Positions 23,401 to 33,001 of a DNA stretch of 64,000 nt are shown here, in pieces. This DNA comes from Saccopteryx bilineata (Eukaryota > Chordata > Mammalia > Chiroptera > Emballonuridae). The stretch is from positions 180,870,106 to 180,934,105 of the forward strand of contig NC_089492.1 in NCBI RefSeq assembly GCF_036850765.1, written 5' to 3'. Made by a program: the position numbers and the translations under genes. Under the pieces are notes generated by a model. The model made no database searches. It was not told the origin of the DNA and saw nothing but the letters and a program-made list of their open reading frames with translations. Numbering within the stretch: position 1 is the stretch's first letter; every line of letters begins with the position of its first letter.

Positions 23401-24522
23401 TTTTTTTTTAGTTATATAAGTCTGAATATCCCCTGAGATGACACTCCCCAGAGGGAACAAAGCCTCGGGTGAAATTATTTCCCAGTGTCTTGGGCCCTTA
23501 CCCAGGACAGTGAGTTAGCTGAGATTTCGTTCTCCTGCCATGTTCAGCCAATCCTGGTGTCTGCCACAGGTCAAGTGTTGCAAAATATTTGTTTAAGGTA
23601 AAGAACTCAAGTTGTTATTTTTTTCGATTCTTCAGCCAGTCAGATTTGGGCAGGGGCTGGATACAGTTTATTTGCAGTATCCCATGTTGCTAACAGATCA
23701 CTACAAACTGAAGGGCCCAAAACAACACAAATTAGCTCAGAGTCTATCAGTGAGAAATCAAGGCCTGGTGTGACAACATGGCTCCTGGATGATGTTCCCT
23801 GTTCAGGGTCTCACAGACTGACGTCAGGGTGTCAGCCTGGCTGAAGTCTCTGTTATCTTCCCAACCCCACCCACCTTGGGAGATTATTACTTGTTGCAGT
23901 TATAAAGTCTTTTACATTGTTTTGTTTAAGTTTTACTTTAATATTGGGTTAATATTTTTGTGCCGAATTTTCAGATGCGTCATGTGAGGCTCAGAAAGGT
24001 TAACTGACTTAGCACAGTTAATAAACAAAACCAAGACCAGACACTGTTCTACAAAATCACATGGCTACATTCTTGCTCTTTAAGAAACATTTATGGAGTC
24101 CTTATGTGCCAGGCTCTGAGCTGGCTGATATTAAGATGAAGAACATATGGTCAAAATCCTCTGGGAAGTCCGAGTCTTTACCTGTTGTACTCTAATGTGT
24201 CAGTCAGCTACAAAGATTTGACCACATTGTTATGACAACCTCAAGATGGAGCAGCAAATTCTGATTGAGTTGAGGGAGTAACTGAGAAGTCAGTCTCTAA
24301 AGATGGACATCCCTTCCATGAGGAGTGGGCGATGTGGGTGGGAACAGTGTGGGCAAAGACAGCAGGGACAGAAGCAGCAACTGGGGGAGAGGAGGTGTTT
24401 GTGTTACACTCGGGGCACCTGCCAGAGTTGACACTGTTGGCCTGGAGGGTTGTTATGAGTAGGTTTTAGACCCATTTCTGGTCTCAGTTTCTTTTCAACC
24501 TTGACCCAAATTGTTTCCTTAG
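23401..24522. other. Intron tail before DTNBP1 exon 8; MIR/L2-like traces
   Basis: The segment 23985-24060 ('gaggctcagaaaggttaact') resembles a MIR and 24085-24160 ('atgtgccaggctctgagctg') resembles L2. The segment 23690-23880 resembles an old LTR-type repeat that I cannot name. The last 25 bp before the exon form a pyrimidine-rich acceptor ending ttgtttccttag. Confidence 0.5.
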
Positions 24523-24678
24523 CTGCACTAGATGCAGAGCACACCCAGAAGGTCCTGGAAATGGAGCACACCCAGCAAATGAAGCTGAAGGAGCGGCAGA
24601 AGTTCTTTGAGGAGGCCTTCCAGCAGGACATGGAGCAGTACCTGTCCACAGGCTACCTGCAGATCACAGAGAGGCGAG
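24523..24678 (+). CDS. DTNBP1: Dysbindin (BLOC-1 subunit 8), exon 8
   Basis: Dysbindin is a coiled-coil subunit of the cytosolic BLOC-1 complex, needed for lysosome-related organelle biogenesis and synaptic vesicle traffic. This 156-bp exon encodes [20 protein letters not shown], then a Lys/Glu-rich helix with [20 protein letters not shown] and ITERR. It matches human dysbindin, as I remember it, almost residue for residue. The charged heptad pattern fits the end of the coiled coil and the start of the conserved dysbindin domain. The acceptor is ttgtttccttag at 24511-24522. One codon is shared with the previous exon and one with the next. The donor would be GC (gcgagt at 24679), because no nearby GT keeps the frame. 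Confidence 0.95.
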
Positions 24679-25911
24679 GCGAGTGCCGGGTGGGGCTGGC
24701 CGCGGGGCTTCTTGGAGGTGTGGGCATGGTGTTGTGCTACACCCCCAAGTGCAGTGTGGGAGAAAGCCCCCCAAAACTGAGGGATGCATCATATCCAACC
24801 ATCGATTTGTCTTGCCATTGTCTTTACCTCCTTCTATACTTCTGGCCTTTAGTTAAAGATGTTTAGAAAACATGAAATATGTTAGGGGGAAAAAAAAGAC
24901 CAAAGAAACATGACCTGTAATACTATAACACAGAATGATCTGTAGTACTATGTAGAGTGGTTCTTTCCGGTCTCTGTGTGTGAATCTATTTATGTCATTG
25001 ATATCAAACTGTCCACATATCTGGCCTTATAGTTCCCTTTTCTTAATACTGTTTGGGATCAATCCCCGTGTATTATTCAAAATTCTTTGAGAGGGTATGT
25101 TTTGTATCTGCATCATCAGGATTGATACTGGTTGGACATTTTGAACATTTAGATTCTGTACCTCTGTTAATGGTGCTGTGATGAACATCTAGATGCGTGA
25201 GGGGCCACATTGCTGATGGTTCCTAAGAGCAGACTGAGTAGCCAAGAAATAGGGTCCTGACTCCCTAATTCTCCTCCCTTTCCCAAGACCGGTGTCTGAG
25301 GAGCAGCTGGGTGGCAGGCGGTGGGAAGCATTCTCAGGTGGCACTGAGTGGCAGGAGCAGCCTCCTATCACAGGCAGCGTGGAGAGGGGTGTCACTGCGC
25401 ACCTGCCTTTCTGTCCTCCTGAGCCTCTCACCTTCTGGAAACCTCCTCACCTTTCCAATGTGTCTGTGCTCAACTTCCGTGTGCTTCTCTGGCCCTCACC
25501 ACAGCCCCCAACTTACCTCTGTCACCCTCACTGTTCTGGATCAGTCAGTCTGTGTCCCCCAGGAGAGGGTAAAGAAATCAAAGAATGAGGAAGGAAAATA
25601 ATGTGGGAAAAACAAATGAATAGTGATATGCAAATGCCTCAGAACAAGGAAGAATGCATTATGTAGATAATGCTTTTTTAAACGTAGAGTGGACAGTACA
25701 GATTCAAAGTTTAACCTTTGTCCCCAGAGTTAGCTCTCCCTCTTTGTATTCCACTGATCTAGAGTCTTCATCTAAAAAAAAGAGCCTGCCTATTCCTGCA
25801 GAGTATGTCCGTGTTCAGTTTCTCTAGTGCTCGGTGCTGGTTATAGAGAGAGCTGTTTCTGTTTTCTCCAGGGATTTGTGCCTTGTCATAGGCAGGAGCT
25901 GAGAAGGACAT

Positions 25912-26240
25912 CATCTTAGTCCACTCAGGCTGCCAAAAAAAATAAATAAATAAAGACTAGGAGTGGCTTGAAACAATGGAAATTTATTTCTCACAGTCTG
26001 AAGACTGGAAATCCTAGACCAAGGTGCTGGCTAATTTGGTTCCATCGGGGCGCTCCTCCTGGCTCATCACCTCACTGTGTCCTCACATGCTGGAGAGAGT
26101 GCATCTCTCTGGTGTCTCTTCTTAGGAGGGCCCTGATCTCGTGTGAGGGTCCCACCCTCAGGACCTCATCTAAACCTAATCACCTCCCACACAAATTGAA
26201 GGGGCACAAACGTTCAGCCTGTAAAAGACATACACACCCT
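25912..26240 (-). mobile_element. MLT1-like MaLR LTR, reverse
   Basis: The inverted LTR end is seen in 'cttagtccactcaggctgcc', followed by 'gaaatttatttctcacagtc', 'gtgtcctcacatgctggaga' and 'gatctcgtgtgagggtccca'. These are in the order of an MLT1 solo LTR read backwards. An (AAAT)n patch at 25938-25953 is embedded. It is an ancient, solo LTR. Confidence 0.72.
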
Positions 26241-26282
26241 GTCATATCTGACCCACAAATTTGAGCATAATGAGACAATACA

Positions 26283-26643
26283 GCCTGACCAGGCAGTGAC
26301 ACAGTGGATAAAGCATCAGCCTGGGACGCTGAGGACCCAGGTTCAAAAGCTCGATGTCACCAGCTTGAGTGTGGGCTCACCAGCTTGAGTTCAGGGTAGC
26401 CAGCTTGAGCGTGGGATCATAGACATGACCCCATGGTCACTGGCTTGAGCCCAAAAGGTTGCTGGCCTGAAGTCCAAGGTTGCTGTCTTGAGCAAGGGGT
26501 CACTGGCTCAGCTGTAGCCCCCTGGTCAAGGGACATATGAGAGAGCAATCAATGAACAGCTAAGGTGTCGCAACGAAGAATTGATGCTTCTCATCTCTCT
26601 CCCTGAAAAAATAAAATAAAAAAGGCTGTTAAAAACGGAAAAA
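26283..26643 (+). mobile_element. SINE, long 'agcttgag' type, with target duplication
   Basis: The head gcctgaccaggcagtgacac is followed by agtggataaagc and a B-box-like 'caggttcaaaa'. Several imperfect repeats of about 20 bp built on 'caccagcttgag' come next, then 'gagagcaatcaatgaacagc' and an A-rich tail. A perfect 10-bp duplication, agacaataca, lies at 26273-26282 and 26644-26653. The copy is close to full length. Confidence 0.92.
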
Positions 26644-26892
26644 AGACAATACACCAGGAGGTCATGGAGGAGGTAGGGCAATGAAGAGAACAGTGATAGG
26701 AATTCTTACTGCTAAACACTTTACCACTACCCTCCTTCAGTTTAGTTCAGCATACATTTCCCAAACTAAGTGATCAGCACACTTCTAGGCTCAGAGGAGG
26801 CAAAGAGAAAATGGAAGTGCCTTTTCAAAAGCTCCTGTTCTCGGGAGAAATGAACACCCTTCCCGGCAGGTTGAGAGCACCTGTTTCTGTGG

Positions 26893-27167
26893 GCACTGAG
26901 CCCACGGCATAGACACCCGTGCTGCAGGACCGTCCGGGGCTAGCACAGTGCAGCGCTGTGCAGTGAGCGCACAGCATAGAGACCCGTGCTGCAGGACCGT
27001 CGGGGCTAGCACAGTGCAGCGCTGTGCAGTGAGCGCACAGCATAGAGACCCATGCTGCAGAACCGTCGGGGCTAGCACAGTGCAGCGCTGTGCAGTGAGC
27101 GCACAGCATAGAGACCCGTGCTGCAGGACCGTCGGGGCTAGCACAGTGCAGTGCTGTGCAATGAGCC
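26893..27167. repeat. 66-bp minisatellite, about four copies
   Basis: A 66-bp unit that includes cagtgagcgcacagcataga, gctgcaggaccgtc and ggggctagcacagtgcagc repeats at about 26960, 27026 and 27092. A more diverged first copy starts near 26893 and a partial one follows 27158. Inner copies differ by only one to three bases. The period is a multiple of three, so frames stay open through the array on both strands. This is a property of the repeat, not evidence of a gene. Confidence 0.95.
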
Positions 27168-28269
27168 GTGCTCAGCCAGCATTGTTGAACAGATAATCAG
27201 TTAAACACGAATTATCTTGGTTTTGAGCACTTGAAGAAAAGTGGAGACAGCGCCTGAGCGCTGAGACAGAAGAGACTGAGACCTGCCCCATGCCCTGCAG
27301 GTCTTCATGCTGTTAGGACAAAATTAGGTGCTTTGTAAGAACCTGACCCAGGTTCATCTTCTACCTGCTCTGACTCCCGTTTTCTCAAGAAAGTGTTTAT
27401 TGCTTTCGAGTGCAGGGTATGGACAGTGCAATTATAAATAGGTCACCCTGAAGATGCCCTGTTCTCTACCCATGTGTCCACACAGTTCTCAGGATCCCAT
27501 GCATCTCTGCTGAGCCGGTAACTTAGCAAAGTCCAACCTCCGGAGCTCGGGTGTCCCTGTGCCCTCAGACACTCCAACTAACTTCTTGGATGTTCCAGAG
27601 TGAACCCAGGACCCCAGACAGAGGAGACAATGTTGGGGCTGGAGATAAATTCAGTTAGAAAAGATAGAATTAATAGATAAGACTGCCCCTATCCTAAAAT
27701 TCAGTTTCCTTCAAGATACAATCCAAAATGCTGAAGTATCACAAACACAATTAACCAGCTTAAAATTTTAACTTTGTCTGATTATCTCCCCATGACAGTT
27801 TTATTTAGAACTTCAAACTTATTTGGGATCCATTACTGGTTTTTCTTTTAATTAGTAATTTTAAATACTCAGAAAAGAATTGAAAATAATGTAACATACT
27901 TATATTCCCAGATTTGACATGTTAATATTTTAATTTGCTTCAGATATTTAAAAAATGTTAACTATTCCAGACATATAAAAACGTTGTTTTAAGGATATAA
28001 GTCTATCTTTGATATAATTCCAAGTTTAAGAGCATCGTACAAAAAGTTTAAAATTTCCGTTTTCTATTGGCTGTTCAGTCCACGCCACTTGATTTTTGTT
28101 GCTGTCATAAGGTATGACATTTTCATTCTTTCCAAAGCAGTAACTATTTCAGCACCAGCACTGTCACCACTGTTTCACATTGTCCTGTCCATTGCCACTG
28201 TGAGTCTTTCCTAGGCTCTCATTTTGCTCCATTCTTCTATTTGTTAGCCTCAAGCCAGAATGATGTCTT

Positions 28270-28575
28270 TTTTAGCTAGAGAGAGAGAGACAGACAGACA
28301 GGAAGGGAGATGAGAAGCATCAGTTCATAGTTGGGGCACCTTAGTTGTACATTGATTGCTTTCTCATATGTGCCTTGACCCCTACAACTGAGCCAGTGAC
28401 CCCGTGCTCAAGCCAGCAACCATGGGGTCATGTCTATGATCCCACATTCAAGCCAGAGACCCTGCACTCAAGCTAGTGAGTCCGCATTCAAGCCGGTGAC
28501 CTTGGGGTTTTGAACCTGGGACCCCTGCATCCCAGGTTGATGCTCTATGTACTGCACCACCACCTGCTCAGGCAA
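28270..28575 (-). mobile_element. SINE, long 'agcttgag' type, reverse
   Basis: A GA tract with 'agacagacaggaagggagat' is followed by 'ttgattgctttctcatatgt', then five 'caagccagcgaccc'-like units and the inverted head 'caccaccacctgctcaggc'. It is moderately diverged. Confidence 0.85.
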
Positions 28576-28605
28576 AATCATACTTCTTAATTACAATTCT
28601 TTTAG

Positions 28606-28820
28606 CACTGATTTTCAACTGGGAACAGTTTTATCCCATAGAGGACATTTGGTGGTGTCTGGTGATACTTTTGCTTACTGTGATTGGGGTAGGGATATGC
28701 TACTGGCACCTAATGGGTAGAGGCCAGGGATGCTGCTAGGAGATTCTACAATGTACAGGACAGCCCTACAACAGAGTTATCTGGTGCAAAGCGTCAATAT
28801 GCTAGGTTGAGAAACCCGGT
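28606..28820 (+). mobile_element. MER5A-like hAT-Charlie element
   Basis: Diagnostic phrases occur in order: 'gattttcaactgggaacag', 'gaggacatttggtggtgtct', 'gtagaggccagggatgctgc', 'caatgtacaggacagcccta' and 'aggttgagaaacc'. They cover nearly the whole short element. This is an old, mammal-wide non-autonomous DNA transposon. Confidence 0.85.
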
Positions 28821-28839
28821 CTATAGCAAGTCTTGATGT

Positions 28840-30285
28840 ATATGGTAGAGTGACTCCTGCACACCCCACACACATTTTATGTTCTTTTTTGTTCAGAGTT
28901 GCTTTGCCTATTCTTGGTTCTTTGTCCCTCTGTATAATTTTAAAGTCAGATTTCCAAGTTCTATGAAAAACCTTTTCCAGAGTTTGATTAGAATTGCCTT
29001 AAATATCTAGATTGAGAACTGGCGTCTCACTGGGACTGGAAATGCACATGGCAATCTCGTTTGTCTCCGCATGGGACATCGAGCTCTCGCCTCTGGCACT
29101 CTGGGACCAGGGAGTTCTCTGTGGGAAGAACTACCTATTTTTTTTTCTCTGATACTTACAATGACTTCCTGTTTCTTGTTAATTTTAGCAAACTTTCCAT
29201 GGAATTTTCCCAGCTTGTCTTTAATTTTCAATTAAATTTGTATAACATCATCCATGGTACTCTTCAATCTTTGTAGTATTTGGCATTAGGTTTGCTTTTG
29301 CATTCCTCAAATTGTGAAGTTCTTTTATTGCTTTTGTTTTTTGGGTTTTTTAAAATATAAATCTTAACTCATTTTAAAGTGTTTTCTCCAAAGGACCAGA
29401 TTTTAGTTTGTTTCTTTCTATTGTGTCATTATTTAATTTGTTTCTTTTTAGTGCTGGGCATTTTCAATTTAATTTTTATATTTTTGGTGTAATTTGAGTA
29501 AAATGTTTAAGCTCAATTTTCAGCCTTAATATGGCATTCAAAGATGTGATTTTTCTTTAGGGTACTACTATAATACGGTTCTGTCAGTTTTGATAATATT
29601 TCTTGGTATTTATAATTTTCCTTTGATTTTACTTATGAACTGTTTTTAAATAATGTGTGGTGTTTTCTAGTTACCTTTTGTTACCGATTCCTGATTAAAC
29701 TTTAATTGTGGTTGGAGAATTGATTTTTGATGTATATTCAAGACTTTATTGCCTGTTACAAAGAATTTTTCAACAGATTTCATGTGTACTTGAGAACAAT
29801 TATAAATGATAGCATATGTTCTGTATATGTCCATTTCATCAAGCCTGTTAATTGGGTTGCTCAAATGTCCCCTATTATTACTTTTAGGATTGCTTAATTG
29901 TTAACTATCAAAGAGGTAAATTTAACCCTCTTATATCTCCTATAATTATGGATGTTACACTTTATCATTCTAGCTATTTTTATTGTCACACAGAAATTAT
30001 CAAGTGTCTTCCTGGAGACTTGATCCCTTAAAAGAAAAATAACAACTACACCAATATTGCTTTTGTTTCCTCTTTTGATATTAATATAGCTATACCAGAT
30101 TTTTTCTTAAAGTTGTTTTCCCACTTTCCACTTTTTTTTTTTTCCTCCTGTGTGGCCTGGCAGGAACTTGAACCCGGGACTTCCTCACCACTTTCCACTT
30201 TCTAAAACATGTTAATGTTTTTGTGTCTTTGTTTTAGATGTGTCTCCTATGAACAGAATATAGCTAGATTTTATCCTTTTAATTC

Positions 30286-30320
<35 letters not shown>

Positions 30321-30700
30321 GAGGCAGAGATAGGGACAGACAGACAGGAACGGAGAGAGATGAGAAGCATCAATCATCAGTTTCTCGTTGCGACTTCTTA
30401 GTTGTTCATTGATTGCTTTCTCACATGTGCCTTGACCGTGGGCCTTCAGCAGACCAAGTAACCCCCTGCTGGAGCCAGCGACCTTGGGTCCAAGCTGGTG
30501 AACTCTTTGCTCAAGCCAGATGAGCCCGCGCTCAAGCTGGCGACCTCGGGGTCTCGAACCTGGGTCCTTCCGCATCCCAGTCCGACGCTCTATCCACTGC
30601 ACCACCACCTAGTCAGGCCCTTTTAATTCAGTTTTATAATCCCTCTGTTAACTGGCAAATTTGGTTCATTTGGTATTTTCCTGAAATATTTTTCTATACT
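28840..30700 (-). mobile_element. Ancient L1 ORF2 region, reverse, split by a SINE
   Basis: T-rich sequence with L1 ORF2 antisense style runs through the interval ('gaattgccttaaatatctag', 'gtctttgttttagatgtgtc'). The same L1 line resumes after the SINE at 30291-30618. All frames are broken. The segment 30130-30190 ('gaacttgaacccgggacttc') looks like a small unrelated insertion. Exact borders are uncertain. Confidence 0.6.
30291..30618 (-). mobile_element. SINE, long type, reverse, with 16-bp target duplication
   Basis: A T-run of about 28 at the tail leads to 'gacagacaggaacggagaga', 'attgattgctttctcacatg', the inverted body and the head 'caccaccacctagtcaggc'. A perfect 16-bp duplication, ccttttaattcagttt, lies at 30275-30290 and 30619-30634. 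It is well preserved and probably young. Confidence 0.93.
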
Positions 30701-31080
30701 CTTTAGTCCATTCTTTTTCTCCCTGCCCTCCCTTAAGAGGATGGCACAGACACAAGGGAGCCTCTGCCCCTCTCAAAACTGAAGTCACAGCAAGGCCAAA
30801 AGCCAGAATGCCATGCTGACAGCATCCGCAGCAGTGTCCCCAAAACAAGTTTGACCACTGTGCCTTCAAGTTCTCCCTGACCAGTCAGCCTTGAAGGAGC
30901 TCCAGGATAACCCTGCACTGATGTCCCTTGTGCATCTTTCAGGCTGGGAATGTGCAGCAGCTCTGTGACAAGGTCTGATGCAGGGAAGGTGGACTTCACG
31001 TGGGTCCAGGTGACATTGCTGTGGATATTGTCCCTTGAGCGGGATCATCTAATCGATAATAAATTTTCCCCCAGCTAAAA
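30701..31080. other. Unassigned higher-GC block inside old L1 sequence
   Basis: This 380-bp block is clearly richer in G and C than the old L1-like DNA on both sides. On the - strand an 88-residue frame (30999-30733) stays open and includes FPASDLVTELLHIPSLKDAQ, but it has no ATG and I do not recognise it. No intron-like signals or poly(A) are seen. It could be a decayed processed pseudogene or an unnamed repeat. Confidence 0.35.
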
Positions 31081-32857
31081 ATGGAAATCACATACCATTT
31101 GTTTTAGTACTGAAGTTGAATGATTTTGTGGTGCCCAGAAACAATCATTCTCACTTTCCTACCAAACAAAACAAGGATCTTAACACTGCTTCAGCTCTTA
31201 CCACAGCTGTCCTCTCCTGTCACTGCTGCTTGGTCCTTTAATTATGCCAGAATAAGTCCCCCAAATTGGACACTACTCTGAGTATTTTATAGTAACTCAC
31301 AAACTTACAAGGATTTTCACTGCTTTAACATGTTTCTTGCCCCTCAGACCTTCTGGGATTCATCACCATCTTCCTTTAGTGAGAGCAGTCTCGTGGTAAA
31401 GTGTTTTTGTCTGACAGTGCTTGTTACCTTATACTTCATCTTAAATGCTATTTAATGATGTATAATTTTAGAGGTGACATTTATCTCACCTCTTTGAATT
31501 TATTATTCTGTCTTCTGCCTTTTATTGTGGTGGTGAAGCTGATTATTTCGTTATCTTTCCTCATCTGCTCTTTCTCTTTTGATGTTCTGTCAATTTTGCT
31601 ACAATTGATGTAGGTCAGGCTTGCTTTTATCCGTCTTGTTTGGAATTCATTTGCTTCCTAAATCAGGGATGTTAGAGCATTCAGTGCATCTGGGACATAA
31701 TCCGCCTCTGGATGCAGCTGCTATCGTGTTAGAACTGTGTAAATTTTTTTGCATTTTCCATCTTGTAAGCTCTTCCATATTTCCCATCTTTTTCTTTTCT
31801 GTACAATAGGGAATTTATTCAGTCTTAGTTTATTAATTTCCTTTTTGGCTCTCATTAACCTCCAGTTTAACTTGTGCCCAGAGTTTTAAATTTCAGTGAT
31901 TAAGTTTTCTTTCCTGGAAATTATTTGGCTCTTTTTCAAATATCTGCTCTAATTTGTTCATTTCTTGATTATATCTTTTGATTTGAAAATAGGCAATCAT
32001 TTAATTTGGGGGAAAATATACTGAGTTTGTTTCTGACTTTACCTCCATGTGTGTGCTCTAAATTTGGGAGTGGGTCGGAATGGATTTTGTACTTTACCAT
32101 GCGTCCGAGACCCAGGTGTAAGGGTGTGTCCACCCAGAAATAATCTGTACTTGCATCTGCCAGGTACCATCATGCGGGGTGACTTAACTTGCTTGTAGTT
32201 TTCTGGACCACAGAGGTAGTTTCGAAATGAATTCCAGACCCAGGAGGTATCTTTCATTTGGGACATCTGAGACAGACTCCATTAGTCTCAAAGCTTCTTT
32301 CTGTTGGTGAGCTGATTTGCCTCCCTAGTCTGTTTTTCTCTGCAGAGCGTGCTTGGTTCCATCTCGCCAGCTTGCCAATGCCCTGATGTCAGCTGTTAAG
32401 ATTGCAGAATAGAGAAATGTCACAGGGCAGTGAAAACTTTAAGTGGAATGATAATCAAGTTTGGGGGCAGTTGGAGATGGGAGGCAAGGTGCATCAGGCA
32501 GAGCGCTTGCTGACCGCACGTCCCACAGGAACACACCTCTTTCAGAAAGCACCCTCTTCCTGACAGCCAGGAACTGCTCAGTGCAGAAGTGGGCTCGTCT
32601 GGAGCTCCTGCAGCAAAGGACAGGAGGTGAACAGGTGACCTGCTTGGGAAGGTATAAAAGGTAATAGGGTTTCAAGTACCAAACTGGGATGTGGCATGTT
32701 ATATTGCCCCCAATTGAATTGTATTTTTATGTTTGGAGTAGCAGGAGATATTTTATACCTAGAGAATACAATCTAGTTAGCCTACTGAATTGAAGGCCAC
32801 ATTTTAAAGTATTGTTGAAGATAAAAAGTGTAATTTCTTGTGCCAATCTGTTCCTAG
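31081..32857. other. Intron tail before DTNBP1 exon 9, no gene seen
   Basis: The segment 31401-32040 is T-rich and old-L1-like on the - strand. The segment 32041-32700 is mixed and unassigned; its short frames have no familiar motif. The acceptor for exon 9 is ttcctag at 32851-32857. Confidence 0.5.
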
Positions 32858-33001
32858 AGCCCATGGGCAGCATGTCGTCCATGGAGGTCAATGTCGACAT
32901 GCTGGAGCAGATGGATCTGATGGACGTCTCCGACCAGGAGGCCCTGGACGTGTTCCTGAATTCAGGTGGAGACGACAGCGCTGTGCTGTCCCCGGTCTTA
33001 G
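32858..33001 (+). CDS. DTNBP1: Dysbindin (BLOC-1 subunit 8), exon 9
   Basis: This 144-bp exon encodes (E)[20 protein letters not shown], then [20 protein letters not shown] and AVLSPVL(G). It is the acidic middle of the dysbindin domain and very close to the human sequence as remembered. The first codon is completed by the g that ends exon 8, giving Glu. The last g joins the next exon to give Gly. The acceptor is ttcctag and the donor is gtagga at 33002, both canonical. The Met/Asp/Leu-rich segment is predicted to be helical. Confidence 0.96.

Larger units (their letters stand above)
1..24522 (+). other. DTNBP1: DTNBP1 intron upstream of exon 8 (partial)
   Basis: No stretch here encodes a recognisable dysbindin exon. 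The first match is the exon starting at 24523, so the region is taken as the long intron before it. It is packed with repeats: SINEs, one full-length L1, two mariner derivatives and older L1 pieces, each listed separately. The stretch 557-818 and the AT-rich 1488-1989 show no gene and no repeat I can name. That this is intron rather than a different locus is inferred from synteny and from the lack of any other gene. Confidence 0.75.
24679..32857 (+). other. DTNBP1: DTNBP1 intron between exons 8 and 9 (GC-AG)
   Basis: The intron is 8.2 kb. The donor hexamer is gcgagt at 24679-24684, preceded by gag, and the acceptor is ttcctag at 32851-32857. It holds an MLT1 LTR, SINEs, a 66-bp minisatellite, MER5A and a long old L1, each listed separately. 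The stretches 24685-25911 and 27168-28269 show no gene and no repeat I can name. Confidence 0.8.

Noticed and set aside
26893..27167. CRISPR-like regular repeats
   Set aside because: Repeats are directly adjacent without unique spacers and the genome is mammalian.
26791..27196. Repetitive 82-117-residue frames with Cys/His repeats
   Set aside because: They are translations of a 66-bp minisatellite whose period is a multiple of three; both strands are open, so there is no coding choice.
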